Below are positions 18,541-28,567 of a stretch of DNA of 64,000 bases, piece after piece. Both the position numbers and the translations under genes were made by a program. Within the stretch, counting starts at the first letter, position 1; the number at the start of each line of letters is the position of its first letter. Under the pieces are notes generated by a model that saw only the letters and a program-made list of their open reading frames with translations, was not told where the DNA came from and made no database searches. The stretch lies in contig JAAYVE010000008.1 of assembly GCA_012517315.1 (NCBI GenBank), forward strand, positions 58,340 through 122,339, read 5' to 3'. Origin of the DNA: Deltaproteobacteria bacterium. Its GTDB lineage: Bacteria; Desulfobacterota; Syntrophobacteria; Syntrophobacterales; Syntrophobacteraceae.

Positions 18541-19323
18541 ATGAAAGAGAAATCCGTCATCAACATCACCGATGGGGCAGCCATTCCCTTGAAAAAGGAC
18601 CCGGGGCTCTTTTCCGCGTGGCGGATCGCCTTTTTCGGCTCCCTTAGCGTCCTCGCGTACTTGCTCCTTTCCAGGCCCAAACCCTACGTGGACATCCTCA
18701 AGTTCCTTCCGGACGGGATTCTCGTCACTTTTCAAGTGACTTTCTGCTCCATCTTCTTTGCTCTCTTCCTCGGACTCATCACGGGTATCGGCCGCATTTC
18801 CAGGAATCGCCTCATCAACGCCATCGCATCGACTTACGTTGAAGTGGTCCGGGGAATCCCCCTCCTGGTGCAGCTTTTCTACATTTATTACGCCCTGGGC
18901 CGTTTTGTGCGCGTACCGGACATCGTCGCCGCCGTCATCGCCATGTCTTTCTGTTACGGGGCGTATATGGGAGAGGTGTTCCGCGCCGGAATCGAATCCA
19001 TCGACAAGGGGCAAATGGAAGCTGCGCGCTCCCTCGGCTTCAATCCTTCCCAGAGCATGTTTTACGTCATCCTGCCCCAGGCGTGGCGCACTATCCTGCC
19101 CCCGGTGGGGAATGAATTCATCGCCCTGCTCAAAGACACATCCCTCGTTTCCATCCTGGCCGTAGCAGATCTTCTCAGGCGCGGCAGGGAATTCGCCTCC
19201 GAGACCTTCACCTACTTCGAGACCTACACTCTCATCGCCCTCATCTACCTACTGATCACTCTGATATTGTCGAAACTGGTGAGCATCATGGAGGAGAGGC
19301 TGAGATACTATGAGCGCCACTGA
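18541..19323 (+). CDS. amino-acid ABC transporter permease
   Basis: A 260-residue inner-membrane permease of the HisM/GlnP type. After a hydrophilic N terminus it has about five membrane segments and the EAA loop [24 protein letters not shown] that contacts the ATPase. [17 protein letters not shown] is the conserved family core. A TTG at 18505 could start a longer form; the ATG at 18541 is preferred though its ribosome site is weak. The gene overlaps the ATPase start by 14 bases. Confidence 0.92.
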   Translation: MKEKSVINITDGAAIPLKKDPGLFSAWRIAFFGSLSVLAYLLLSRPKPYVDILKFLPDGILVTFQVTFCSIFFALFLGLITGIGRISRNRLINAIASTYVEVVRGIPLLVQLFYIYYALGRFVRVPDIVAAVIAMSFCYGAYMGEVFRAGIESIDKGQMEAARSLGFNPSQSMFYVILPQAWRTILPPVGNEFIALLKDTSLVSILAVADLLRRGREFASETFTYFETYTLIALIYLLITLILSKLVSIMEERLRYYERH

Positions 19324-20062
19324 ACCCGTCACGGAACCCATCATCCGCATGGAACGTGTCACCAAGAACTTCGGGACACTACAGGCGTTGAGGGAGATCT
19401 CTCTCCATGTCCATCCCGGTGAAAAGGTCGTCATCATCGGACCGAGCGGTTCCGGGAAGAGCACCCTCCTCAGATCCATCAACCGGTTGGAACGAATCGA
19501 CTCGGGACATATCTTCGTGGACGGACAGGATATCACAGATATACGAAATGATATCAACAAAATACGAATGGAAGTGGGAATGGTCTTCCAAAGCTTCAAT
19601 CTCTTTCCCCACAAGACCGCTTTGCAGAATCTGACCCTGGCCCCCATGAAACTCCGCAAGATACCCCGGGCGGAAGCCGAAGCCAACGGACTGCGACTCC
19701 TTAGGAAGGTGGGCATCGAAGACAAGGCTTCCGTCTACCCTTCGCGTCTTTCCGGAGGCCAGCAGCAGCGGGTGGCCATCGCGAGGGCCCTCGCCATGAA
19801 TCCCAAGATCATGCTCTTCGACGAACCCACCTCCGCGTTGGACCCCGAGATGATCGGAGAAGTGCTGGACGTGATGGTGACCCTGGCCAGGGAGGGGATG
19901 ACGATGGTGGTGGTGACCCACGAGATGGGCTTCGCCAGGGAAGTGGCCGATCGGGTCGTTTTCATGGACCAGGGAGAGATCCTGGAAGACCGCCCTCCGC
20001 AGGTTCTTTTCCAACAACCTTCGCATCCCAGAACGCAGAAGTTCCTGAGCCAGATCCTGTAG
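19310..20062 (+). CDS. amino-acid ABC transporter ATP-binding protein
   Basis: A 250-residue GlnQ/HisP-type ATPase with Walker [10 protein letters not shown], signature [16 protein letters not shown], Walker [15 protein letters not shown] and the switch histidine in [10 protein letters not shown]. The N terminus carries about ten residues more than GlnQ. It overlaps the permease gene by 14 bases and completes a three-gene uptake system that should import a polar amino acid. Confidence 0.94.
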   Translation: MSATEPVTEPIIRMERVTKNFGTLQALREISLHVHPGEKVVIIGPSGSGKSTLLRSINRLERIDSGHIFVDGQDITDIRNDINKIRMEVGMVFQSFNLFPHKTALQNLTLAPMKLRKIPRAEAEANGLRLLRKVGIEDKASVYPSRLSGGQQQRVAIARALAMNPKIMLFDEPTSALDPEMIGEVLDVMVTLAREGMTMVVVTHEMGFAREVADRVVFMDQGEILEDRPPQVLFQQPSHPRTQKFLSQIL

Positions 20063-20370
20063 GCCATTCGCCGCGCCCTCCAGTTGCGCAGCCCTTTTCC
20101 CTAAGCCGAGTGATCCGCGCCGTGTGGGGGAATCTCCGGAAGTCGAGCCCGAAGTCGCCGACATGCTTTTTCGTGGATGTCGGCCATGGTCGCGGAAGAA
20201 AAAGCGGGGTCTGAAGGACGGATGGTTCATTCCATCTGCGGTCTTCATGCCCTTCTGCACCGTTGGTCCCTGATTCCCCGTCGGGTTGACACTCCTCCAT
20301 CCTTCCCCCATAATTCCGAAACCGGAAGGCAACAGCGAAAGCAACTCGGGAACGAGGGATTGGGAGCGAC
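20063..20370. other. Intergenic region before the GAF-GGDEF gene
   Basis: These 308 bases hold no gene. A perfect 8-bp inverted repeat (GCCGACAT, 12-nt loop, ATGTCGGC at 20157-20184) could form a hairpin after the ABC operon, without a T-run. A promoter-like pair at 20286-20314 is listed separately. Confidence 0.5.
20286..20314 (+). promoter_or_regulatory. Promoter, TTGACA-17-CATAAT
   Basis: A consensus -35 TTGACA (20286-20291) with optimal 17-bp spacing to CATAAT (20309-20314), about 57 bases ahead of the diguanylate cyclase start. Motif-based. Confidence 0.55.
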
Positions 20371-21405
20371 ATGCCGCATCACGAACGAGACATCCTGCGC
20401 CTGAAGCTGGAGCACGCCATTTATGCGGACTTGGCGAGAGCTCTCACTTCAACCCTGGATCTTTCCCAAGTCCTCGAGATCATCATGGAAAAGGTGAGCG
20501 AACTTCTCAAACCCCGCAATTGGTCGCTTCTCCTCACGGAAGCCGATGGGCTGAGCCTGCGATTCGAGGTGATCGTGGGGGAAGGTGCCGAGGGAATCAG
20601 GGGAAAGACGCTGGCACTGGGAGAGGGGATCGCCGGTTGGGTGGCCCAGACGGGGGAGAGCCTGCTGGTTCAGGACGCCCAGAGCGATGAGCGTTTCTGT
20701 AGGCGATTTGATGACATGTGCGCTTTCACCACCCGATCCCTCATCGCGGTCCCACTCAAAAACAAGGGAAAGGTGCTGGGAGTGATCGAGTTGGTCAACC
20801 GAGTAGAAGAGGGCGGTTTTACCGACCTGGATCGGCATTCGTTGGAAACCCTAGCCGAATATGCAGCCATTGCCATTCACAACGCCGCGCTGTTCCAGGA
20901 GGTGCAGCGACTGGCCATCACCGACGACCACACTTCCCTCTATAACAACCGCCACCTCTACCAGACCCTCGACCGTGAACTGGAGGAGGCACGGACCCAC
21001 GGGCAAGAGCTTTCCCTCGTCTTCTTCGACGTGGACCACTTCAAAACGGTGGTCGACACCTATGGGCACCTCGTCGGCAGCAAGACCCTGAAGGAACTGG
21101 GGTCGGTTCTCAAGAGTCTCGTGCGCGCCGGGGACCTGCCCGTCCGGTACGGGGGAGACGAATTCGTGGTGCTCATGCCACGAACTACCAAGAAAGATGC
21201 CCTGGCATTCGCCGAGTTTCTTCGCCGGAGGATCAAGGCACACTCGTTTCTCTCCGAAGACGGGATCAACCTCCACATCACGGCCTCCTACGGTGTCGCC
21301 GCTTATCCCGGGGACGCCACGGACAAGAACAGTCTTCTAAACATCGTGGACGCCACCATGTATCGAGTCAAGGAATCCACAAGGGACGGTGTCGCCGGGG
21401 CGTGA
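20371..21405 (+). CDS. GAF-GGDEF diguanylate cyclase
   Basis: A 344-residue soluble protein. A GAF domain (about 20-165) is followed by a GGDEF domain with an intact signature at 261-265 (RYGGDEFVVLMP) and the product-inhibition I-site RAGD at 252-255, five residues before it. DVDHFKTVVDTYGH gives the metal-binding Asp region. It should make cyclic di-GMP from two GTP, with GAF sensing a small ligand or redox state. No EAL domain is present. It has its own promoter-like element. Confidence 0.92.
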   Translation: MPHHERDILRLKLEHAIYADLARALTSTLDLSQVLEIIMEKVSELLKPRNWSLLLTEADGLSLRFEVIVGEGAEGIRGKTLALGEGIAGWVAQTGESLLVQDAQSDERFCRRFDDMCAFTTRSLIAVPLKNKGKVLGVIELVNRVEEGGFTDLDRHSLETLAEYAAIAIHNAALFQEVQRLAITDDHTSLYNNRHLYQTLDRELEEARTHGQELSLVFFDVDHFKTVVDTYGHLVGSKTLKELGSVLKSLVRAGDLPVRYGGDEFVVLMPRTTKKDALAFAEFLRRRIKAHSFLSEDGINLHITASYGVAAYPGDATDKNSLLNIVDATMYRVKESTRDGVAGA

Positions 21406-21502
21406 GGGCGCCTTCCGCCGAAAGGGACCCAAAGTACAGGCAGGACGCCCCGCGAGGCAGGCCCGGCAGCTTCCCCCAATTCCACCACAGGGGCAATCAC
21501 CC

Positions 21503-22267
21503 ATGCGCTACGAGATCATCGACGCCCACGCCCACTGCGGCATCCAGGACACCTCTCCGCCCCAGTCCCTTGAAGATTACCTGGATGCAGCCAAGGGCAG
21601 CGGCATCACCGCCGCGGTCTTTTTCCCTCCGGTCATGGAGATCTACGACCGGTACCAATTCCATTTCCAGGATTCACCCCAGTGGAGGCAAAGAAGGGAA
21701 AGGGCCAACCGTTACCTGGAGGCCCTGGACCATCCCGACTTTCAGGTGTATCCTTTCTTTTTCATCTGGAACGATTTCGCCGTGGAACAGTTGACTTCAA
21801 GACACAAGGGCATCAAGTGGCACCGGCACGGCGACGAACCCATGTATCGGTACGAGGATCCCCGGTGCACTGCGGCCATCGAGGAAATCCGCCGCCGGAA
21901 CATGCCCGTGACCCTTGAAGAGGAGTGGCACTTCACTTTGAGGTTCATTCACCAGTTGGCCGCCGGCGTCCGGGTCATCATTCCCCATTGCGGGCTTCTC
22001 AACGGAGGTTATGAGGCGTTCTGCAGGCATGGAATCTGGCAGCTCCCCAACATATACGCGGATACCGCTCTCGCCCCCCCAAGCGTCATCGAGGACTACC
22101 TTCGCCGTTACGGTCCCGACAGGATCTTCTTCGGTTCCGATTTTCCGTTCGGGGATCCCCCGTCCGAGGCGAGAAAGATCCTGAACCTCAGGATATCGGA
22201 AGGGGAAAAGGCCCGTGTGCTCGCGGGAAACATCAAGCGTTTGCTCGCCGAGAGCAACCCCGCATGA
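21503..22267 (+). CDS. amidohydrolase-family (TIM-barrel) metal-dependent hydrolase
   Basis: A 254-residue protein of the amidohydrolase 2 type. It starts MRYEIIDAHAHCG with the HxH metal motif, has VIIPHCGLLNGG and ends with RIFFGSDFPFGDPP, the conserved Asp region. This ATG was chosen because the HxH motif normally lies within ten residues of the start; the frame is open back to 21389. It overlaps the EamA gene by 4 bases, which suggests co-translation. The substrate is unknown. Confidence 0.8.
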   Translation: MRYEIIDAHAHCGIQDTSPPQSLEDYLDAAKGSGITAAVFFPPVMEIYDRYQFHFQDSPQWRQRRERANRYLEALDHPDFQVYPFFFIWNDFAVEQLTSRHKGIKWHRHGDEPMYRYEDPRCTAAIEEIRRRNMPVTLEEEWHFTLRFIHQLAAGVRVIIPHCGLLNGGYEAFCRHGIWQLPNIYADTALAPPSVIEDYLRRYGPDRIFFGSDFPFGDPPSEARKILNLRISEGEKARVLAGNIKRLLAESNPA

Positions 22268-23292
22268 TGGAGCTCGATGAAGAAAGACGGTCTCAAAATC
22301 CGCCTCCGAATACCCTTGACGCCAAATTCCCGGGTCAGAGCACTCCAATGACATCCACAGGTGCAGTCCCCAGAACAGGTTACCTTTACGTCGTCATGGC
22401 CGCAACCCTTTGGGCGGTTTCAGGCTCTTCGGGAAAATTTCTTTTTCAGACCGGAGTCACTCCTTTTGAACTGGTGCAACTCCGGGTGACCCTCGCCTCA
22501 GCCTTTCTTTTCGCCTGGCTCACTCTGCGCGACCGTGCGCTTCTCCGCATCGCCCCGAAGGACATCCCTTATTTCATCAGTCTTGGGGTTCTGGGAATGG
22601 CCATGGTTCAGTTCACCTACTTTTACACCATCAGCAAGATTCACGTGGCCATTGCCATCCTCCTGGAATATCTCGCCCCCACCTTCATCGCACTCCACGC
22701 GGTGCTCATCGCCAAAGAGCGTCTGACCCCCTGGATGGTCGCAGCGGTCGCGGCCTCCACCATCGGCTGTTATCTGGCCGTGGGAGCTTACAACCTCGAT
22801 CTTCTCTCCATGAATCTCGAGGGCATCCTCTCGGGAATCGCTTCCGCCATCGCGTTCGCCTGGTATGCCATCCAGGGGGAGAAGGGGATGCGCCGCTACC
22901 ATCCCTGGACGGTCCTCTTTCACGCCATCCTGTGCGCAGCCGTCTTCTGGAATATCGCCTTTCCTCCCCTGAGAGCCTTCCTCCGTCCCTACACCCCCAT
23001 TCAATGGGGGTGGATCCTCTACATCGCCCTCCTGGGCACCGCCGTTCCCTTCGGGCTCTACCTCCAGGGCATCAACCTCATCCGATCCACTCGAGCGAGC
23101 GTCACAGCCACTCTTGAGCCCATCATCGCCGGACTCGTGGCTTATCTTTTCCTGGGAGAGACCCTCCAGCCCCTGCAAGCCTTGGGGGGAGGGCTGGTGC
23201 TCGCCTCGGTGGCAGTGCTTCAGGGCCGCAGGGAGTGGGATGAAAACACACCGGTCTTGATCCGCCGGCGAGCAGGCAATCGGGAAGGGTGA
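22264..23292 (+). CDS. EamA/DMT-family transporter
   Basis: A 342-residue inner-membrane protein with ten predicted hydrophobic helices in two EamA repeats: GYLYVVMAATLWAVSGSSGKF near the start of the first and GILSGIASAIAFAWYAIQG opening the second. RASVTATLEPIIAGLVAYLFLGE is typical of the second repeat. The gene starts in an ATGA overlap with the amidohydrolase; an internal ATG at 22348 is a possible later start. It probably exports an amino acid or other metabolite, perhaps related to the hydrolase product. Confidence 0.88.
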   Translation: MMELDEERRSQNPPPNTLDAKFPGQSTPMTSTGAVPRTGYLYVVMAATLWAVSGSSGKFLFQTGVTPFELVQLRVTLASAFLFAWLTLRDRALLRIAPKDIPYFISLGVLGMAMVQFTYFYTISKIHVAIAILLEYLAPTFIALHAVLIAKERLTPWMVAAVAASTIGCYLAVGAYNLDLLSMNLEGILSGIASAIAFAWYAIQGEKGMRRYHPWTVLFHAILCAAVFWNIAFPPLRAFLRPYTPIQWGWILYIALLGTAVPFGLYLQGINLIRSTRASVTATLEPIIAGLVAYLFLGETLQPLQALGGGLVLASVAVLQGRREWDENTPVLIRRRAGNREG

Positions 23293-23757
23293 TGGGGAAA
23301 ACGTGTGCGTTGCCACCCCTCTCCCTTTTCCTCATTCTCGCGGTTGCCCCAGGCGACTTTGTGCCCAAGAGCACACGACAGGTGCCCTCCAAGAGGTTTT
23401 GTCCATTCCGTGATGCGTGCTCACCGGCAGGGCAACCGAGGAAAAAAAACCTGTACTTTTCCGTGAATTTGTCATAGAAATAGGCTATTCAGGTGGGAAT
23501 TCATTGGGGGTCTGGCTTTCGTCTCGGTGCGCCTCGTGGGGGATTATGCCGGGGGGCGGGTAGGCTCGTGCGGTCGTATGTTTTGTGAAACAATTAACTT
23601 TACTCCCCGAGGGTTCCGGTGGGGGGCCAGCGGGTGTGGGTGTGGGAGAGGGAAAAGACTTTTCAACTTCAAGCGGAGGAGGTGGACCCATCTTCAGAGA
23701 GAAAATGCCGTCAGAGCTGGTCTCAAAACACTGATCGCGGAACGTAGAGGAGGTATG
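23293..23757. other. Intergenic region before the frd/sdh operon
   Basis: This 465-base gap has no convincing gene. It is locally AT-rich around 23440-23500 and 23578-23600, where a promoter for the frd operon would be expected, but I could not fit a -35/-10 pair with normal spacing. The frame of the following gene is open back to 23527, with unlikely composition. Confidence 0.5.
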
Positions 23758-24420
23758 ATGCAAGCTGTTGCTCAAGCAAGACAGGCGGTAAGGACCGAGG
23801 CTGTATGGGACTTCCTGCAGATGTGTACCGGGGTAGCTCTCGTGCTTTTCATGTGGATGCACATGATTCTTGTGGCCAGCGTCAACGTTGATTTCGGGGG
23901 GGGTCGTGTCATGAATGCCATCGCCTACTTTTTCGAGGCAACCTACATGGCACAGTTGGGCGGCCCCCTGATCTTTCTCACCATGCTCGCCCATTTTGTG
24001 CTGGCGGCCCGAAAACTTCCCTTCAGGGTTGCGGAACAGAAGGCCATGTGGGTGCACACCAAGCGTTTCAACCACCTGGATACCTGGCTGTGGATCATCC
24101 AGGCGGTAACGGCTTTTATCATTCTCGTGATGGGCAGCATTCACATGTGGACGGTTCTGACGAACCTTCCCATCACGGCGGCCAGAAGCGCGGCCCGTGT
24201 TCAGACGGGATGGTGGCTTCTTTTCTACCTTGTCCTCCTGCCCTGCATCGAACTGCACGTAGGCATCGGCGCCTATCGCATCGGGGTCAAATGGGGCTGG
24301 ATCAAGCGTTCCCATCGGCAGTACTTCCACGGCTTAGAGAACAAGCTCACCTTGGTGTTCATTGCCATCGGACTGATCACGCTGATCACCTTCTATTTCA
24401 TTGTCAAACCAGCAGTGTAA
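23758..24420 (+). CDS. frdC: succinate dehydrogenase/fumarate reductase cytochrome b subunit
   Basis: About 220 residues with five membrane helices; histidines in MWMHMIL, MLAHFVL, MGSIHMW and IELHVGIG are placed as in the di-haem cytochrome b of Wolinella-type (type B) fumarate reductases. It anchors the A and B subunits and passes electrons to or from menaquinone. Two adjacent ATGs (23755, 23758) follow AGGAGG at 23748-23753; the second has the better spacing. The order C-A-B matches epsilon- and deltaproteobacterial enzymes. Confidence 0.9.
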   Translation: MQAVAQARQAVRTEAVWDFLQMCTGVALVLFMWMHMILVASVNVDFGGGRVMNAIAYFFEATYMAQLGGPLIFLTMLAHFVLAARKLPFRVAEQKAMWVHTKRFNHLDTWLWIIQAVTAFIILVMGSIHMWTVLTNLPITAARSAARVQTGWWLLFYLVLLPCIELHVGIGAYRIGVKWGWIKRSHRQYFHGLENKLTLVFIAIGLITLITFYFIVKPAV

Positions 24421-24432
24421 AAGGAGTGCAAA

Positions 24433-26292
24433 TTGGAAACTTTTTATACTGATGTGCTCTGTATCGGGGCGGGCTTGGCTGGAGAACGGGTAGCCATAGA
24501 GACGGCTGCAAGAGGATATGAAACATTGTTGTTGAGTCTGGTGCCACCCAGGCGTTCCCATTCTTCCGCCGCCCAGGGGGGAATGCAGGCGTCTCTCGGC
24601 AACTGTTGCAAGGGGGAGGGAGACTGCCCGGACATTCACTTTGCCGACACCGTCCGGGGTTCCGACTGGGGATGCGACCAGGAAGTGGCCAGGCTTTTTG
24701 CGGAGACCGCCCCCATCGCCGTCCGCCAAATGGCCTTCTGGGGAATTCCCTGGAACCGGGTTGTTGCCGGAACCAGCACCTACTACAAGGGGGGCAAGCA
24801 GTACGAGAAAGTCGAGAAAAAGGAAAAGGAACACCTCATCACGGCCCGGGATTTCGGCGGGACGGCCAAGTGGAGGACCTGTTACACCTCAGACGGAACC
24901 GGACACACGTTGCTTTTCACCATGGACAACGAAGTGGCCCGCCTGGGAGTGAAGGTTCACGACCGGGTGGAAGCCATCGCCCTCATCCACGACGGGGAAA
25001 CCTGTACGGGGGTCATTGCCCGCTGCCTGAGGACCGGGAAACTCCGAGCATACCTGGCCAAGGCCACCCTCATCGCCACGGGGGGTTACGGCCGAACCTA
25101 CCGGGAAACCACCAACGCAGTGATCTGTGACGGTGCCGGTATGATCATCGCCTTGGACACGGGTCTTGTTCCCTTCGGAAATCCCGAGGCGGTTCAGTTC
25201 CACCCCACCGGCATCGTCCCCACCAACATCTTGGTCACCGAGGGATGCCGGGGAGACGGGGGAACCCTTCTGGATGTCAATGAAGAGCGGTTCATGCACA
25301 TTTACGAACCGGAAAAACAGGAACTGGCATCGAGGGACGTGGTTTCCCGCTGGATGACCCATCACATCCGCATCGGAAAGGGCGTGCCCAGTCCATACGG
25401 ACACCACCTCTGGCTCGACATCCGCCACCTGGGTGCCAAGCACATCAAGACGAAGCTGAGGGACGTGGAGGAAATCTGCAACGAATTCCTGGACAGGGAC
25501 CCCATCACTCAGCTCATCCCCGTCCGGCCCGCGCAGCATTACAGCATGGGAGGAGTCCGTACCAACAAGGATGGCGCGGCTTACGGTCTCAAGGGCCTCT
25601 TCGCCGCGGGGGAAGCAGCCTGTTGGGACATGCACGGATTCAACCGGTTGGGGGGCAATTCCCTTGCAGAGACTGTGGTTGCCGGCATGATCGTGGGAGA
25701 GAAAATCTGCGAGTTTCTGGAGGGCTACGAAGTCACTTATAAGACCAACGTCATCAGGGATGCTGCCAAGAAGCAGGAAGAACGGATCGCGAGACTCATG
25801 CGGGGTGCCGACGGCAAGGAGAGTGTCTACAAGATCAAGGCAGCCCTTGGGGACATTCTCATGGACAAGGTGGGCATCTTCCGCAACGGGAAGGATCTTC
25901 AGGAAGCCGTTGATGCGATCCAGGAACTCTACGTGAGGGCGGACAAGGTCGGTCTCCGGTCCAGCGCCGTGGGTGTCAATCCCGAACTGGCTGTTGCCCT
26001 GCGCCTGAAGGGAACACTGCGATTGGGCCTCTGCATCGCCTATGGCGCCCTGATGAGAACGGAAAGCCGCGGCGCCCATGCCCGGGAAGACTTCCCGGAA
26101 CGCAACGACCGCGACTGGCTGAAACGTACGCTGGCTTACTGGAAGAGCGAGAGCGACACGCTCCCCACCCTGGAATACGAAAAGCCCTCAAAGGTTTGGG
26201 AAATTCCTCCCGGCGAACGCGGGTACGGAAGCTGCCAGATCATCTGCTCCGAGGATCCTGAAGTGGTCGGCCAACCAATTCAGCGCAACTAA
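24433..26292 (+). CDS. frdA: succinate dehydrogenase/fumarate reductase flavoprotein subunit
   Basis: A 619-residue flavoprotein. The FAD fold GAGLAGERVAIE begins at residue 12, His43 in SHSSAAQGG is the covalent FAD site, HPTGIVP and RPAQHYSMGGVRTN are the active-site motifs and FNRLGGNSLAE is the conserved FAD contact. The start is TTG at 24433 after AAGGAG; no in-frame ATG precedes the FAD motif. It interconverts succinate and fumarate. In syntrophic or sulfate-reducing relatives it often works as succinate dehydrogenase in propionate oxidation; direction here is undecided. Confidence 0.95.
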   Translation: METFYTDVLCIGAGLAGERVAIETAARGYETLLLSLVPPRRSHSSAAQGGMQASLGNCCKGEGDCPDIHFADTVRGSDWGCDQEVARLFAETAPIAVRQMAFWGIPWNRVVAGTSTYYKGGKQYEKVEKKEKEHLITARDFGGTAKWRTCYTSDGTGHTLLFTMDNEVARLGVKVHDRVEAIALIHDGETCTGVIARCLRTGKLRAYLAKATLIATGGYGRTYRETTNAVICDGAGMIIALDTGLVPFGNPEAVQFHPTGIVPTNILVTEGCRGDGGTLLDVNEERFMHIYEPEKQELASRDVVSRWMTHHIRIGKGVPSPYGHHLWLDIRHLGAKHIKTKLRDVEEICNEFLDRDPITQLIPVRPAQHYSMGGVRTNKDGAAYGLKGLFAAGEAACWDMHGFNRLGGNSLAETVVAGMIVGEKICEFLEGYEVTYKTNVIRDAAKKQEERIARLMRGADGKESVYKIKAALGDILMDKVGIFRNGKDLQEAVDAIQELYVRADKVGLRSSAVGVNPELAVALRLKGTLRLGLCIAYGALMRTESRGAHAREDFPERNDRDWLKRTLAYWKSESDTLPTLEYEKPSKVWEIPPGERGYGSCQIICSEDPEVVGQPIQRN

Positions 26293-26305
26293 CGAGAGGG
26301 AATCA

Positions 26306-27061
26306 ATGGGAAGACAGCTCAAATTCAACATCTTTCGGTTCAATCCTGAAGATCCTGCTTCCGTGCCTCACATGGACACTTTCGTCCTGGAGGAGACGGA
26401 CGCCATGACCCTGTTCATCGCTCTCAACCGCATTCGGGAAGAGCAGGATCCGACCCTCCAGTTTGACTTTGTCTGCCGTGCGGGCATCTGCGGTTCTTGC
26501 GCCATGCTCATCAACGGTCGGCCCGACCTCGCATGCCACACCAAGACCAAGAAGCTGCCGGATGAAATCACTCTCATGCCCTTGCCGGTGTTCAAGCTGG
26601 TGGGCGATCTCTCCGTGGATACAGGCACCTGGTTCCGTGGAATGCATCAGAATGTGGAGTCCTGGATACACACCAACAAGGTGTTCGACCCCAAGGCTCC
26701 CGAAGAACCCATGACCAACGAAATGGCGGAGGAAATCTACGAACTGGAGCGCTGCATCGAATGTGGCTGCTGCATCGCCGCGTGTGGGAAGGCCAACATG
26801 GTTCCCGACAAATTCATGGGTGCCGCCGCCTTCAACCGCATCGCGCGCTTCATGATGGACCCACGGGACCAGAGGACCACCGGCGAGTATTTCGAGGTGG
26901 TGGGAAACGACGAGGGGATCTTTGGTTGCCTGGGGCTGCTGGGGTGTGAGGACGTCTGTCCGAAGAAACTCCCCCTCCAGGACCAACTGGGAATGCTGCG
27001 GCGCAAGATGGGATGGAGTGCCGTTCAACACCTATTCAGCAAGGTGTTTTCCAGGAAGTAG
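26306..27061 (+). CDS. frdB: succinate dehydrogenase/fumarate reductase iron-sulfur subunit
   Basis: A 251-residue protein with the N-terminal plant-type [2Fe-2S] cysteines (C57, C62, C65, C77 in CRAGICGSC...DLAC), then CIECGCCIAAC and CLGLLGCEDVCP for the [4Fe-4S] and [3Fe-4S] clusters. It transfers electrons between the flavoprotein and the cytochrome b subunit. Fourteen bases after frdA, with its own GAGAGGG ribosome site. Confidence 0.95.
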   Translation: MGRQLKFNIFRFNPEDPASVPHMDTFVLEETDAMTLFIALNRIREEQDPTLQFDFVCRAGICGSCAMLINGRPDLACHTKTKKLPDEITLMPLPVFKLVGDLSVDTGTWFRGMHQNVESWIHTNKVFDPKAPEEPMTNEMAEEIYELERCIECGCCIAACGKANMVPDKFMGAAAFNRIARFMMDPRDQRTTGEYFEVVGNDEGIFGCLGLLGCEDVCPKKLPLQDQLGMLRRKMGWSAVQHLFSKVFSRK

Positions 27062-27068
27062 AGGGAAA

Positions 27069-27103
27069 CTGCCGGGGGGAAACACAAACAAACCCCTCGG
27101 CAG
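27069..27103 (+). terminator. 11-bp hairpin directly after frdB
   Basis: CTGCCGGGGGG (27069-27079) pairs over its full length with CCCCTCGGCAG (27093-27103), one G-U wobble, 13-nt A-rich loop, starting 8 bases after the frdB stop. No T-run follows, so it may protect the mRNA 3' end or act as a Rho-assisted stop. A weaker AAGCCCC-AAT-GGGGTTTT hairpin lies at 27413-27430. Confidence 0.5.
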
Positions 27104-27771
27104 AGTTCGTGAAACTGTCGTTTTCCATCGCATGAGGAAAGGGGGATCGTCCTGGATGAGCTTGAGGGGACGCCCCCCTTCTTCTTAGCCGGTTTTTTCG
27201 GCGTGATCTTGATGCCGGGCCTGGGAGACGTGACCCTTTCACGCCTCGGCGTCTGGGGTAGCGAGAAATGCCGTGGACTTCAAGTGGAGCAAGGGGAAAC
27301 GATCCTTTCCTCTCTAGGACGAAGGCGCCCCACTTTCATGAATAGCCCTTTCCTCGGTCCGATCCCCTACCTTCTCCCGCATGCGTCACATAGAGTACCA
27401 TCCAAGGTGCCGAAGCCCCAATGGGGTTTTGTGTGTCACCCGGGATGAGAAATCAGCAGGATGGGGTATTCCTTTTCCCGAGACAATTTATTATACCCCT
27501 ATACCGGTTGAGAGCCAGGGCGGGCACCGGTGCGTCGCCACAGTCATTCCCAGTGTCGCCGGAAAGGCGCTGAAGACTGGATTGGATCTCGCGCCTGTCA
27601 CAATGGAAAAGAGCCGTCCCACGGAACAAAAGGGAATGGCTTCCCCCTGGATTCCCGCAGACCCCGCGGGCCGGGAGGCGCGGGTGAGCCCGTCTTTCCG
27701 CGGGATTGAGCGAGGCACTTGGATCCGTCGAATTCGTCCAAGTTGGAGGCAAGTTGAACGGAGAGGTTGAG
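27104..27771. other. Intergenic region before queC, with a REP-like degenerate repeat
   Basis: No gene is supportable in these 668 bases. CATTCCC (27545-27551) and GGGAATG (27632-27638) form an inverted repeat, and CTGGATTCCCGC occurs at 27647-27658, wording shared with palindromic intergenic repeats of many proteobacteria. A 10-bp palindrome GCACCGGTGC lies at 27524-27533. I see no preQ1 riboswitch core before queC. Confidence 0.35.
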
Positions 27772-28488
27772 ATGGAAGCAGTGGGACCCTCTCGGGGGCA
27801 ACCTAAGGCAGTGGTGCTCCTTTCAGGGGGCATCGACTCGTCGACATGCCTTGCAGCAGCCAGGAGGGAAGGCTTCGTCCCTCTCGCTCTCACCTTCGAC
27901 TACGGTCAGAGGCACCGACACGAACTTCGCGCTGCAAGGAGGGTGGCGGCCGCATTGGAGGCGTCGGAGCACCTTGTGTTACGCATCCCCCTGGAGCAAA
28001 TCGGCGGCTCCGCTCTCACCGACGAATTGCCGGTGCCGAAGGACAATTCCCTTGGGGGCATCGGCGGCCAAATCCCTATCACCTACGTTCCGGCCCGTAA
28101 CACGATTTTTCTGTCATTTGCGCTGGCCTGGGGAGAAGTCCAGGGGACGGGGGACCTTTTCATCGGTGTGAACGCCCTGGACTATTCGGGTTATCCCGAC
28201 TGCCGACCGGAATACATCGAGGCATTCGAGAGATTGGCGAATCTTGCCACAAAGGAAGCCGTCGAAGGAAGAACCCCCATTCGGGTGCACACCCCCCTGA
28301 TCGGACTCACCAAGGCAGGCATCATCCGCCTTGGCCGTGAACTGGGAGTGGACTTCCGTTTGACTCATTCGTGTTACGACCCGGATGAGTCCGGCCGCGC
28401 CTGCGGCCGCTGTGAGAGTTGCCTTTTGCGCAAGAAAGGCTTCCAAGAGGCAGGCGTGACGGATCCCACCGAATACAGCTCTCGATGA
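27772..28488 (+). CDS. queC: 7-cyano-7-deazaguanine synthase
   Basis: A 238-residue PP-loop ATPase. The N-terminal [14 protein letters not shown] binds ATP and the C-terminal cysteines CYDPDES...[14 protein letters not shown] bind zinc. It converts 7-carboxy-7-deazaguanine and ammonia to preQ0 in queuosine synthesis. ATG 27772 follows GGAGAGG; a TTG at 27754 behind GGAGG is an alternative. queF follows 79 bases later, giving the next step. Confidence 0.95.
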   Translation: MEAVGPSRGQPKAVVLLSGGIDSSTCLAAARREGFVPLALTFDYGQRHRHELRAARRVAAALEASEHLVLRIPLEQIGGSALTDELPVPKDNSLGGIGGQIPITYVPARNTIFLSFALAWGEVQGTGDLFIGVNALDYSGYPDCRPEYIEAFERLANLATKEAVEGRTPIRVHTPLIGLTKAGIIRLGRELGVDFRLTHSCYDPDESGRACGRCESCLLRKKGFQEAGVTDPTEYSSR

Positions 28489-28567
28489 CGCCCCGCCGCC
28501 GTTGGGAATCACCCGATGCCGCGCTTTGGGCGCAGGTTCCTTTGAAACATATCCAGGGAGGAAGTTC

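Noticed and set aside
23578..23605. TGTGA half-site resembling a CRP/FNR operator before frdC
   Set aside because: TTGTGAAACAATTAA lacks the second half-site at proper spacing.
27104..27771. preQ1 riboswitch before queC
   Set aside because: No class I or II core pattern (loop and A-rich tail) seen; only palindromes and a REP-like stretch.
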